Shown here piece by piece: positions 19,570-27,677 of a DNA stretch of 64,000 nt. The stretch lies in the NCBI RefSeq assembly GCF_006716565.1, contig NZ_VFPG01000001.1:5766001-5830000 (forward strand), written 5' to 3'. Every line of letters begins with the position of its first letter. Positions within the stretch are counted from its first letter, which is position 1. Origin of the DNA: Nocardia bhagyanarayanae (GTDB lineage: Bacteria; Actinomycetota; Actinomycetes; Mycobacteriales; Mycobacteriaceae). The notes below the pieces were generated by a model, which saw nothing but the letters and a program-made list of their open reading frames with translations, was not told the origin of the DNA and made no database searches. A program made the translations under genes and the position numbers.

Positions 19570-20250
19570 ATGGCTCGCATTCCCGCCGCCGAACGTCGCA
19601 CCGAATTGGTGGCGGCGGCCGTGCGCATGATCGCCGCCCACGGCGTGGACGGCGCCACCACACGCCGCATCGCGCAGGAGGCGAACGCCCCGCTGGCCAC
19701 GCTGCACTACTGCTTCGCCACGAAGGAGGCACTGTTCGCGGCGGTCTACGAGTACGTCGCCGGGCAGTATCGAGAAGTGTTGTTGCGAAGCGATGTCCAC
19801 GGCGACGTCGCGACCACCGCGCGTGGCCTGTTGCGCGGCGTGATGGAGTGGTACCTGGCGAATCCGGACTTCGGCGCCGCGATCATCGAGCTGATCAGCT
19901 GGGCCCAGCGTCAGGAGGGCGAGCAGGCCGAGATGGTGTACAGCGAGGCGTACGGGACCACGCGGCCGATCCTCGAGGCCGCCGCGACCGCCGCGGGTCA
20001 GACGATCGACTCGAATACCGTCGACGCGCTGACCTACATCGTGTCCGCGTTGTCCGACGGATTCGCGCTCAACTGGCTGGTGTTCAGCGACCGTACAGCG
20101 GCGCAGGCGCAGGTCGAGCTCACCCTCGGCGTGCTCGACGCCTGGATGGCCGCCAACCTCGGCGCTGCCTCCGCGGCGCCGGCCCCGGAACCGAAGACTC
20201 CGCCCGCGGAAACCATGCGTTCGCTCGTGTCCTGGGTGAGCGCGCGTTGA
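19570..20250 (+). CDS. TetR-family regulator, probable repressor of the catabolic island
   Basis: A 226-residue TetR protein with the N-terminal helix-turn-helix at about residues 8-55 (ATTRRIAQEANAPLATLHYCF is the recognition region, given in part). The C-terminal ligand domain is not specific enough to name a ligand. A strong ribosome-binding site GGAGG stands six bases before ATG 19570. The gene is divergent from the acyl-CoA ligase operon and next to operator B, so it is the best candidate to bind the 23-bp repeat found at four sites. No copy of that repeat lies directly over its own start. Confidence 0.85.
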   Translation: MARIPAAERRTELVAAAVRMIAAHGVDGATTRRIAQEANAPLATLHYCFATKEALFAAVYEYVAGQYREVLLRSDVHGDVATTARGLLRGVMEWYLANPDFGAAIIELISWAQRQEGEQAEMVYSEAYGTTRPILEAAATAAGQTIDSNTVDALTYIVSALSDGFALNWLVFSDRTAAQAQVELTLGVLDAWMAANLGAASAAPAPEPKTPPAETMRSLVSWVSAR

Positions 20251-20270
20251 TACCGCGCTGACACCGAACC

Positions 20271-20307
20271 GACTGTGGCCGCCACCGCGAAGGTGGCGGC
20301 CACAGTC
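20271..20307. terminator. Bidirectional terminator between convergent genes
   Basis: A perfect 16-bp stem (20271-20286 with 20292-20307) and a five-base loop lie between the TetR gene on the plus strand and the gamma-glutamyl hydrolase gene on the minus strand. It can serve both. Confidence 0.85.
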
Positions 20308-20320
20308 CTGCTCGGCCCGC

Positions 20321-21085
20321 TCAGCGCCGCTCGGCGGCTGCTTCGACGAGCCAGCGCAGCGCACCGTCGTCGCTTTCCATCCACTCGGGATGCCACTGCA
20401 CCCCGAGTACCGCGGCACCGGGGAGCTCGATGCTCTCGGCGACACCATCTGCGGTGCGACCGGTGACCACCAGCCCGTCCCCGCAGACATCGACTGCCTG
20501 GTGGTGCCACGAATTGGTCACCAGCCGATCGCCGAACACCTTCTGGGCGATCGTCCCCGCATCGAAGGTGACGGCATGCTCCGGGTCGCCGTCCGACAGC
20601 GGCCCCGTCGACATGAGGTGCTCGATCGGCCCGGTCGGCAGGTCGGGAATCAGCGTGCCGCCCAGAGTCACATTGAGCACCTGCATGCCGCGGCACACGC
20701 CGAGCAGCGGGATCTGCCGCTCCAGCGCCACCCGGGTCAACGCGATCTCGAACTCGTCCCGGCTGGGATCGTGGACGGAGGGGTCGGCGACCGGATCGAT
20801 CTCGCTGACCACCGACTCGTCGCCGCCCCAGCAGCTCGGATGCACGTCCTGACCACCGGTGATCACCACACCCGACAGCCAGTCACCCAGGTCCGCCGGA
20901 TCGGCGTCGTAGGGCAGATTCACCGGCACACCGCCCGCGCGGGTGATCCGCTCCGCGAAATCGGCGAAGAAGGCGTCGGTGAGACGCCGGCTGTACCCGG
21001 GGTGGCTGCCTTGGATCAGCCCCATCCTGAACCGCCTGCCCGTGAGCCCGATCAGCGGCTTCGCGGTGGTCGAGCGCGCGGTCAC
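20321..21085 (-). CDS. Gamma-glutamyl-amide hydrolase (PuuD-like class I amidotransferase fold)
   Basis: A 254-residue peptidase C26 protein. The nucleophile elbow GVCRGMQVLNV and the catalytic His/Glu in VQWHPEWM are intact, as in gamma-glutamyl-gamma-aminobutyrate hydrolase PuuD. It should cleave a gamma-glutamyl amide to glutamate plus the free amine or amino acid. GTG 21085 overlaps the stop of the ligase gene as GTGA, so the two are coupled. Together with the ligase this forms the activation and release arms of a gamma-glutamylation route. Confidence 0.85.
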   Translation of the reverse strand: MTARSTTAKPLIGLTGRRFRMGLIQGSHPGYSRRLTDAFFADFAERITRAGGVPVNLPYDADPADLGDWLSGVVITGGQDVHPSCWGGDESVVSEIDPVADPSVHDPSRDEFEIALTRVALERQIPLLGVCRGMQVLNVTLGGTLIPDLPTGPIEHLMSTGPLSDGDPEHAVTFDAGTIAQKVFGDRLVTNSWHHQAVDVCGDGLVVTGRTADGVAESIELPGAAVLGVQWHPEWMESDDGALRWLVEAAAERR

Positions 21086-22437
21086 GGGAACTCGAAGTAG
21101 CGCGTGGACTCCCACTCCGACAGCTCGGCGAACGGGTCGCCGCCGGTCGTGTGGAACTGCATCCATTCCCAGCGTCGCGTGCCGACCCAGTAGTCGACGA
21201 ACTCGTCACCGAGCTGCTCGCGCAGGATCAGATCCGACTCGAGCGCATCGGCCGCCTTGGTGATGGTGTCGGGCAGCCGTTCCAGGTCGGGGGCGCACCA
21301 GGCCATGTCGCTGATGGGGTCGGCCGGTTCGAGTTTGCCGTCGATCCCGGCGATCACGCCCGCCAGGATCGTCGCGACCGCGAGGTACAGGTTGGCGTCG
21401 GCGCCCGGAACGCGGTATTCGAGACGGGAGTACTTCGGGTGACCGACCACCGCGCGCACCGCGGTCGTCTTGTTGGCGATGCCCCAGGTCACCGTGGTGG
21501 GCGGTCCGCTCAGGTCGACCAGGCGACGGAAGGAGGTGATCTGCGGCAGCATGACCGAGGTCGCGCCGCGCATCGTCGCGAGCAACCCGGCGACCGCGTG
21601 CCGCATGGTGTCCGACGGCCCGTCGGCGGCGTAGAACGCGTTGACGCCGTCGCGCTGCAGTGACAGGTTGACGTGCGAGGCCTGGCCGTAGCCTGCGGTC
21701 GGCTTGGCCATGAAGGTGACGGTGTGGCCGAGTTCGAAGGCCACCTCGCGCATCACCTGCCTGGCGCGGGCCCAGTTGTCGCACACCGAGATCGGGTCGG
21801 CGGGAACGAGATTGAGTTCGACCTGACCGGCCGCGTCCTCGTCGCTCCACGCCTCCCACTCGATGCCGATCTGCTCGAGCCGGCGCGCGACCGCCGACAT
21901 GTAGTCGACCCAGTCCTTCGACTTCGCCAGGTTGTAGGCGGTACCCGCCGAGCCGCCGAGGGGGGTGAGATCGCGATAGCCCTTGGCCCTGGCCTCGTGC
22001 ACCGACTCCTGGAAGAGGGTGGCTTCGATCTCGACCGCGATGGTCGCGGTGAAACCACGGGTGGCGAGCCGCTCGACCATCGCGCGCGCGAGATTGCGCG
22101 GACAGGTGCCGATCGGGGTGCCGTCGGGCTGCCAGTAGTCACCGATCACCGACTGGACACCGGGCGCCCATTGCACCAGCGTCGAGAGGTCGGGCCGGAA
22201 CTGCAGGTCGGCGAGATGACCGCGCCAGGCGGGGTAGGCGAAGCCGAGGGTCGGCGCGTTGCCGAGGTCGAGGCCGAAGAGCAGGTCGGCCATCGCGAAA
22301 CCCGATTCCGCGCACGCGGCGAACTTCGCGGGCGCGACGTTCTTGCCGTGGAAGGAGCCGTCGTGGTTGGTGGACTCGATCCGGACAGTGTGCACGTCGG
22401 CCTCGAGAGCCGTTGCGGTGGTGGCGATTTCAGACAT
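21082..22437 (-). CDS. Glutamine-synthetase-like gamma-glutamylamine ligase
   Basis: A 451-residue member of the glutamine synthetase superfamily of the PuuA/aniline-ligase kind: ATP-dependent joining of glutamate to an amine. The TFMAKP motif is present. The usual GSGMHxHxSL that follows is altered to GQASHVNLSL, keeping the first histidine but losing the glycine-rich turn and the second histidine. VEIEATLF holds the glutamates expected at the metal site. The change suggests a substrate other than ammonia. It overlaps the upstream gene by eight bases and the downstream hydrolase by four. Confidence 0.82.
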   Translation of the reverse strand: MSEIATTATALEADVHTVRIESTNHDGSFHGKNVAPAKFAACAESGFAMADLLFGLDLGNAPTLGFAYPAWRGHLADLQFRPDLSTLVQWAPGVQSVIGDYWQPDGTPIGTCPRNLARAMVERLATRGFTATIAVEIEATLFQESVHEARAKGYRDLTPLGGSAGTAYNLAKSKDWVDYMSAVARRLEQIGIEWEAWSDEDAAGQVELNLVPADPISVCDNWARARQVMREVAFELGHTVTFMAKPTAGYGQASHVNLSLQRDGVNAFYAADGPSDTMRHAVAGLLATMRGATSVMLPQITSFRRLVDLSGPPTTVTWGIANKTTAVRAVVGHPKYSRLEYRVPGADANLYLAVATILAGVIAGIDGKLEPADPISDMAWCAPDLERLPDTITKAADALESDLILREQLGDEFVDYWVGTRRWEWMQFHTTGGDPFAELSEWESTRYFEFP

Positions 22438-23092
22438 CGTAACGAACCTTCCAGGATGCGCCGACCAGCACGGACAGCTGCGAGAGAGTGCCGCGTACGC
22501 CGACGAGGCCGGTGGACAGGGCAGCGAGCAGGTCGACCGCGCCAGTGAAGACGGCGGCGAGCAGATCCGGCGGGCCGGCGATGACGTAGTGGGTCTCCCC
22601 CTCGCCGGCGACGACCTGCTCCACGCCGTCGGGACCTTCGACGACGGCGACCAGCATGTCGGGGATGCCGGGGACCGAGCGGGCCTTGTCCCAGAAGCTC
22701 ACCGCGGCGGTCTTCCAGTCCGGCAGCGGCGGTGACAGCAACGCGGTGGCCACACCGAGGAACTCGGGGGCGCCCGCGGGCTCGCCGACCGGGGCGAAGA
22801 ACTGGTTCAGGTCGACGGTGATGTCGAGGTCGGGCTCGACCAGCACTCCGCCCGACACCGCGATCGCGCCGTCGGCGAGGGTGATCGTGGCGGCCTGCGG
22901 GGTGTCGTGGGAGCGGATCGCGATCGCGCCGTGCAGCCCGGCGGGCAGCAGCGAGCTGTCGGCGCGGAGGGAGTCGGTGATGGTCCGGGCGATGAGCCGG
23001 ACGATCGGACTGGCGTCGTCCTCGATACGAATGTCGACCCCGCCGACCGCGTCAGCCCCGCGTGTCGCGGGACCGATCGTCGTTTCGGTCAT
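22430..23092 (-). CDS. Hypothetical protein, possibly SCP2/sterol-carrier-like
   Basis: A 220-residue soluble protein, first gene of the three-gene unit with the glutamine-synthetase-like ligase. The segment ATITLADGAIAVSGG followed by PDLDITVDL resembles the strand pattern of SCP2-type lipid-binding domains, in which a hydrophobic cavity carries acyl-CoAs or sterols. The similarity is weak and I would not name a function. ATG 23092 has AAGGA six bases upstream. The promoter region contains operator C. Confidence 0.55.
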   Translation of the reverse strand: MTETTIGPATRGADAVGGVDIRIEDDASPIVRLIARTITDSLRADSSLLPAGLHGAIAIRSHDTPQAATITLADGAIAVSGGVLVEPDLDITVDLNQFFAPVGEPAGAPEFLGVATALLSPPLPDWKTAAVSFWDKARSVPGIPDMLVAVVEGPDGVEQVVAGEGETHYVIAGPPDLLAAVFTGAVDLLAALSTGLVGVRGTLSQLSVLVGASWKVRYDV

Positions 23093-23172
23093 CTTTCTGT
23101 CCTTTCGATTCGACGAGATCGTGTGCGCGGTACAGCGTCAGCAGCGAATCCCAAACGGAACGTGAACTTATA

Positions 23173-23195
23173 GTCAAATGTCTCAGTCACGTGAC
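23173..23195. promoter_or_regulatory. Operator C between divergent units
   Basis: GTCAAATG-TCTCAGT-CACGTGAC fits the regulon repeat GTCAnnTG-N7-CAnnTGAC exactly. It lies between the ligase unit (minus) and the HSL-type hydrolase (plus). TATGAT at 23196-23201 is a good -10 for the hydrolase, so the operator fills its spacer and -35. Confidence 0.72.
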
Positions 23196-23248
23196 TATGA
23201 TGGTGAGGCACAGATCACTTCTTGTCAACGAGTTGCGAGGTTTCCGAG

Positions 23249-24214
23249 ATGACCGACCACACCCCCGCCTGCTGGGATCTGCTCGACGACCAGGCGAAGG
23301 CCGCCGCCCGGATGATCGCCTACGTAGTGCCGAAACCCCTCCGCGAGCTCGGGCCGGAGCAGGCCAGGGCGCTGCTGAACTCGGCACCGGCCGCCGAGCC
23401 GAGCACACCGCTCGACCACGTCGAACAGCTGACCGTGCCGACCCGCGCGGGTGCGATCCGGGCTCGCCTGTACCGCGCGGACGACACCGGCCGGGACGGC
23501 GGCAACCCGGCCCTGGCCTACCTGCACGGCGGAGGTTTCGTCCTGGGCACTCTGGACGGAGCCGACGAGGTGTGCCGCGCGATCGCCGCCGGATCCGGCT
23601 GGACGGTCGTGTCCCTGGACTACCGCCTGGCGCCCGAGAACCGGTACCCGGCCGCGCTGGAAGACTGCCTCGACGCCTACGCGTGGCTGACCCGGACGGC
23701 ACCGGAACTCGGCATCGATCCGGAACGCATCGCGATCGGCGGCGACTCCGCGGGCGGCAACCTCGCCGCCGCCCTCTGCCTGCACCGACGCGATGCAGAC
23801 CTCCACCTTCCCGTGACCCAAGTGCTCGTCTACCCCGCCGTCGACGGGACATTCACCGCGCCGTCCTGGTCGGAATTCGCCGACGCACCCATGCTGACCG
23901 CCGCGGACGCGCGCTGGTGCTGGGACGCGTACGTCGGGGAGGGACATCGAGGGGACGACCACCTCGCGGCGCCCATGCGCGCCGAGTCGCTGCGCGGCCT
24001 GCCGCCCGCCCTGATCCTGACGGCGGAGGTCGATCCGATCCGCGACGACGCGGAGGCGTACGCCGCACGACTGCGGCGCGAGGGGGTCACCGTCTCGCTG
24101 ACCAGGTATCCCGGCGTCTTCCACGGCTTCTTCACCGAGATCGGTGTGTTCGCGCAGGCCAAGCAGGCGGTCGACGAGGTGTGCCTGCACCTGCGCGAAG
24201 TCGCGCGGGCATAG
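23249..24214 (+). CDS. Alpha/beta hydrolase of the HSL/acetyl-hydrolase family
   Basis: A 321-residue esterase. The oxyanion motif HGGGF, the nucleophile elbow GDSAGG, the acid in EVDPIRDD and the histidine in FHGFF form a complete hormone-sensitive-lipase-type site. It is a good candidate to open the ester or lactone made by the BVMOs. ATG 23249 is preferred; a TTG 27 bases upstream has no better ribosome-binding site. It is divergent from the ligase unit across operator C and precedes BVMO copy two, which has its own operator. Confidence 0.9.
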   Translation: MTDHTPACWDLLDDQAKAAARMIAYVVPKPLRELGPEQARALLNSAPAAEPSTPLDHVEQLTVPTRAGAIRARLYRADDTGRDGGNPALAYLHGGGFVLGTLDGADEVCRAIAAGSGWTVVSLDYRLAPENRYPAALEDCLDAYAWLTRTAPELGIDPERIAIGGDSAGGNLAAALCLHRRDADLHLPVTQVLVYPAVDGTFTAPSWSEFADAPMLTAADARWCWDAYVGEGHRGDDHLAAPMRAESLRGLPPALILTAEVDPIRDDAEAYAARLRREGVTVSLTRYPGVFHGFFTEIGVFAQAKQAVDEVCLHLREVARA

Positions 24215-24243
24215 CCGCGCACCCGCGGCGTCCGCGCGCTCTA

Positions 24244-24299
24244 TTGACGTCCGCGGAGCCGCGACGCTACTTTCAAGTCAAGTGACATAGTCAGTTGAT
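24244..24299 (+). promoter_or_regulatory. Promoter and operator D (second BVMO)
   Basis: TTGACG (24244-24249), 18 bases, TACTTT (24268-24273). The operator GTCAAGTG-ACATAGT-CAGTTGAT follows at 24277-24299, overlapping the expected transcription start. It matches the regulon repeat except for the last base. Confidence 0.68.
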
Positions 24300-24381
24300 C
24301 ACGATCGAGCCTCCCTCGCTCTCAGCACCGACCGTTCACCTGCGCGATGCTCACGCATCCGGACACCATGAAGGCAGTCCC

Positions 24382-26037
24382 ATGACACACCCCACTACCG
24401 AACCCCTCGACGTCATCTGTGTCGGAGCCGGTTTCTCCGGCCTGTACGTCGCGTACCAGGCGAGCCGGAAGAACTGGTCGTTCGCCGGGTTCGAGACCGC
24501 GCCGGATGTCGGCGGCACCTGGTTCTGGAACACCTACCCCGGCGCCCGCTGCGATGTCGAGAGCATCTACTACTCCTACTCGTTCAGCGAGGAGCTGCAG
24601 CAGGAGTGGACATGGAGCGAGCGCTTCGCCCCGCAGGCGGAGATCCTGCGCTACATCAATCACGTGGCGGACCGTTTCGACCTGCGTAAGTACTTCACCT
24701 TCAACACCAAGGTGACCTCGGCGCGGTGGCTGCCCGACGAACACCTCTGGGAGGTTTCGCTCGATTCCGGCGCGGTCCACCACTGCCGGTACCTGATCTC
24801 GGGCGCGGGCGGCCTGTCGACACCGAAGGACTTCGACGTTCCCGGGATCGAGAACTTCACCGGAATCAAGGTCTCCACCAGCCGCTGGACCATCCCGCTG
24901 GAAGAACTGGCCGGCAAGCGCGTCGCCGTGATCGGCACCGGTTCCTCTGCGGTGCAAGCCATTCCGCACATCGCCGCCGTCGCCGAACACCTCACCGTCT
25001 TCCAGCGCACACCGAACTACGTCTTCCCCGCGCGCAACGCCCCGCTGACGTCCGACTTCGTCGACGAGATCAAGAGCAACTACGCCGCGATCCGCGAGGA
25101 GTGCCGCCACTCCCCCGGCGGCATCCCGGACCGCCCGGTGGATACCAAAGCCTTCGACGTCAGCGACGAGGAACGCCTGCGCCGCTACGAGGAAGCCTAC
25201 GAGCGCAGCGGTTTCCAGGGCGTGGGCGCCGAGTTCGCCGACCTGCTCATCGACCCCGAGGCGAACAAGACCGCGACGGACTTCATGTGCGGCAAGATCC
25301 GCGAGATCGTCCACGACCCGAAAACCGCCGCGCTGCTCGAGCCGCGTTTCCATCCACTCGGCGCCAAGCGCAGCGTCTTCGGCACCGACTACTACGAGAC
25401 CTTCAACCGCCCGAACGTCTCGCTCGTCTCGCTGCGCGAGGAGCCCATCGAGACGATGACGGCCGACAGCATCGTCACCAGCGCGGGCGCCTACGACGTC
25501 GACGCGATCGTCCTCGGCATCGGATTCGACGCGTTCACCGGCCCGCTGTTCGGCCTGAACCTCTCGACCCCGCAGACCGGCACCCTGCGGCAGGCGTGGA
25601 GCGAGGGCGTTCGCACCTACCTCGGCATGATGACCGCGGGCTTCCCCAACTTCTTCATGGTCGGCGGCCCGCAGAGCCCGGCCATCGTCAGCAATGTGCT
25701 CGTCACGATCGAGCAGGCGGTCGACTGGATCACCGACCTGATCGACCACGCCCGCGGCAAGGGCGCCGAGGTCATCGAGGCGACGACCGAGGCACAGGAC
25801 GAGTGGGTGACCATCACCGAGGACATCGTCGGCAAAACTCTGTACGCCACCACCGACTCCTGGTACCGCGGCTCCAACGTGACCGGCAAGGTGTCCACCT
25901 TCCTCGGCTACGTGGGCGGAGTCGGCAAATACCGCAGGATGTGCACCGAAATCGCGCGCCGCGGCTACCCCGGCGTGCAGATCGACGGTGAAGCCGTCGA
26001 CCGCAAGATCGGCCGGATCGACGAGGAAATCGACTGA
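24382..26037 (+). CDS. Type I Baeyer-Villiger-like flavin monooxygenase (second copy)
   Basis: A 551-residue paralogue of the BVMO at 12648-14312, alike over its full length. FAD site CVGAGFSGLYV, GGTWFWNTYPGARCDVES, NADPH site IGTGSSAVQAIP and AKRSVFGTDYYETFNRPNV are intact. The fingerprint carries the same substitution, Ser165 where histidine is expected in FxGxxxHxxxW. ATG 24382 has AAGG eight bases upstream; an in-frame ATG at 24295 would lie inside operator D and is rejected. It is transcribed alone from operator D. Confidence 0.87.
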   Translation: MTHPTTEPLDVICVGAGFSGLYVAYQASRKNWSFAGFETAPDVGGTWFWNTYPGARCDVESIYYSYSFSEELQQEWTWSERFAPQAEILRYINHVADRFDLRKYFTFNTKVTSARWLPDEHLWEVSLDSGAVHHCRYLISGAGGLSTPKDFDVPGIENFTGIKVSTSRWTIPLEELAGKRVAVIGTGSSAVQAIPHIAAVAEHLTVFQRTPNYVFPARNAPLTSDFVDEIKSNYAAIREECRHSPGGIPDRPVDTKAFDVSDEERLRRYEEAYERSGFQGVGAEFADLLIDPEANKTATDFMCGKIREIVHDPKTAALLEPRFHPLGAKRSVFGTDYYETFNRPNVSLVSLREEPIETMTADSIVTSAGAYDVDAIVLGIGFDAFTGPLFGLNLSTPQTGTLRQAWSEGVRTYLGMMTAGFPNFFMVGGPQSPAIVSNVLVTIEQAVDWITDLIDHARGKGAEVIEATTEAQDEWVTITEDIVGKTLYATTDSWYRGSNVTGKVSTFLGYVGGVGKYRRMCTEIARRGYPGVQIDGEAVDRKIGRIDEEID

Positions 26038-26260
26038 CGGTCACCGGCCGACGCCGGATCGCTCCGACGCGCACCGCCCCACGGCCCGTGCCGACGGCGC
26101 GTTCGCGCTCAGCCGGCACGAGGCATTTCGCTGCGCCACCTCGGCGATCGCCGTCGACCGCAGGGCATACCGGCACGCCCTGCCGGACCGACCGTGCACC
26201 GCTACCGAACCGGCGGGACGGCGGGGAGTGGCCCGTAGACCGGTGCGGGAGAATGGCCAG

Positions 26261-27208
26261 GTGAGCGCGCACTACCACCTCGACCACTCCGCCGACCTGC
26301 GGGTATTACCGGCGGTCGAGTGGCAGGCCGCCGCGCGGGCGCATCGAGAGCGGCTCGACCATCTTGTCGGGCCGTATCTCGAGCGCCGCGCGGCGGGGCG
26401 CGCGCATCCGGTGATCGACTTCCTGTTCACCTACTACGGCAACAAGCCCGCCCAGTTGCGGCGTTGGCATCCTGGCTTCGGCGTCGGCTTGGCCGGGGCG
26501 CGCGAGTACGAAGGGGCGCGGGGGTACCACCGCGTCGCGGCGGACGAGCCGACCGGCGACCGCGCGGGCGGGCTGCAGGTCGTGTACGCGGCGGATCCCG
26601 CGTATCTGGCGCGCCGCCGCGACACCCTCGAGTTCGTCGCGACACTGTTGCGTGCCACGGCGTCACGGCCCGCGCAGCTGTCCTGTTTCGGGCTGCACGA
26701 GTGGGCGATGGTCTACCGCACCGACGACGTCCGCCACCGGCAGGTGCCACTGCGGCTGGGGTCCGCGGGCACCGACGCGGTGGTCGAATCGATGTCGTTG
26801 CGCTGCACCCACTTCGACGCGTTCCGCTTCTTCACCCCCGAGGCCGTCGGCCGCAACGCCCAGCCGCTCACCCGCGCCGACCAAGTCGCGCGAGAACAAC
26901 CCGGTTGCCTGCACGCGAACATGGACCTCTACAAGTGGAGCTTCAAACTCGTCCCGCTGGTCTCCTCCGAGCTGGTCTTGGACTGCTTCGAATTGGCCTG
27001 TGACGCACGCGAACTCGACATGCGCGCCAGCCCGTACGACCTCACCGACTACGGTTACACCCCGATCCCGATCGAAACGCCGTCCGGGCGAGCGGAATAC
27101 GTCCGCAGCCAGGCCCAGATCGCCGAGCGGTCCGCCACATTGCGCGCCGCCCTGCTCGACGCCTGCGACCACCTGCTCGCAGCGAGGGGGGACCACGCCG
27201 CCGGGTAA
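26261..27208 (+). CDS. 3-methyladenine DNA glycosylase family protein (actinobacterial type)
   Basis: A 315-residue protein with blocks HPVIDFLFTYYGNKPAQLRRW and QLSCFGLHEWAMVYR that I recall from actinobacterial proteins annotated as 3-methyladenine DNA glycosylase. It does not show the classic AlkA or Tag motifs, so the repair function rests on the family label only. GTG 26261 is nine bases behind GGGAG. Its last 82 bases and the 66 following form copy A of a 148-bp direct repeat. Confidence 0.7.
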   Translation: MSAHYHLDHSADLRVLPAVEWQAAARAHRERLDHLVGPYLERRAAGRAHPVIDFLFTYYGNKPAQLRRWHPGFGVGLAGAREYEGARGYHRVAADEPTGDRAGGLQVVYAADPAYLARRRDTLEFVATLLRATASRPAQLSCFGLHEWAMVYRTDDVRHRQVPLRLGSAGTDAVVESMSLRCTHFDAFRFFTPEAVGRNAQPLTRADQVAREQPGCLHANMDLYKWSFKLVPLVSSELVLDCFELACDARELDMRASPYDLTDYGYTPIPIETPSGRAEYVRSQAQIAERSATLRAALLDACDHLLAARGDHAAG

Positions 27209-27274
27209 GAGCGAGACGGCCGACGCGACCCTCGACACCGGCCCGACGGCACAGCTCCGGCTTCCCAGCATCGC
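27127..27274 (+). repeat. 148-bp direct repeat, copy A
   Basis: The end of the glycosylase gene and 66 bases beyond it recur at 30595-30742 in the same orientation without gaps; I count 11 mismatches. The sequence is intact coding DNA here and a fragment in copy B. Confidence 0.9.
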
Positions 27275-27329
27275 ACACAGCAGTGTCGCTGCCGGACCGA
27301 CCGAACAAGGAGTAAGCCCGTCAACCCAC

Positions 27330-27660
27330 GTGTCGAACCGCCCGGTCCAGCAGTTTCCGCACCCACGGTTCCGGCTACCGCTCCTCGGAGACGTCCTCAC
27401 GATCAACCCTGCCAAGCCAACCCAGGCGTCGATGGCCGATGCCCGCCGCTATGGGCCGATCTTCGAATCAAGCTGATGCGCCCCATCGCCCGTGACGGCC
27501 TGTTCACCGCCTACAACCACGAGCCGAACTGGTCAAAGGCACACAACATTCTGAGCTCCGCATTCACCCAGGATGCGATGCGGCGCTATCACCAGGCCAT
27601 GACCGACACCGTCTTCGACCTTCTCGACTACTGGTCGACGCGGCAAGACCAGCTGTCGCG
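27330..27660 (+). pseudogene. Remnant of a CYP102-like cytochrome P450
   Basis: Two pieces of a P450 of the BM3/CYP102 kind are visible in different frames. From 27330 the frame reads PHPRFRLPLLGDVLTINPAKPTQ and ends RRYGPIFE; from about 27470 another frame reads DGLFTAYNHEPNWSKAHNIL and then FTQDAMRRYHQAM. In P450 BM3 about 50-60 residues separate these blocks; here they nearly touch, so an internal deletion with frameshift has occurred. The gene stops about 120 residues in, before the oxygen-binding and haem-cysteine regions, where the opposing gene begins. It cannot make a working enzyme. Confidence 0.8.
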
Positions 27661-27677
27661 CACCCGCTCTCGATTGG

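Noticed and set aside
24295..24381. Upstream ATG for the second BVMO
   Set aside because: It lies at the edge of operator D, has no ribosome-binding site and adds residues absent in the paralogue.
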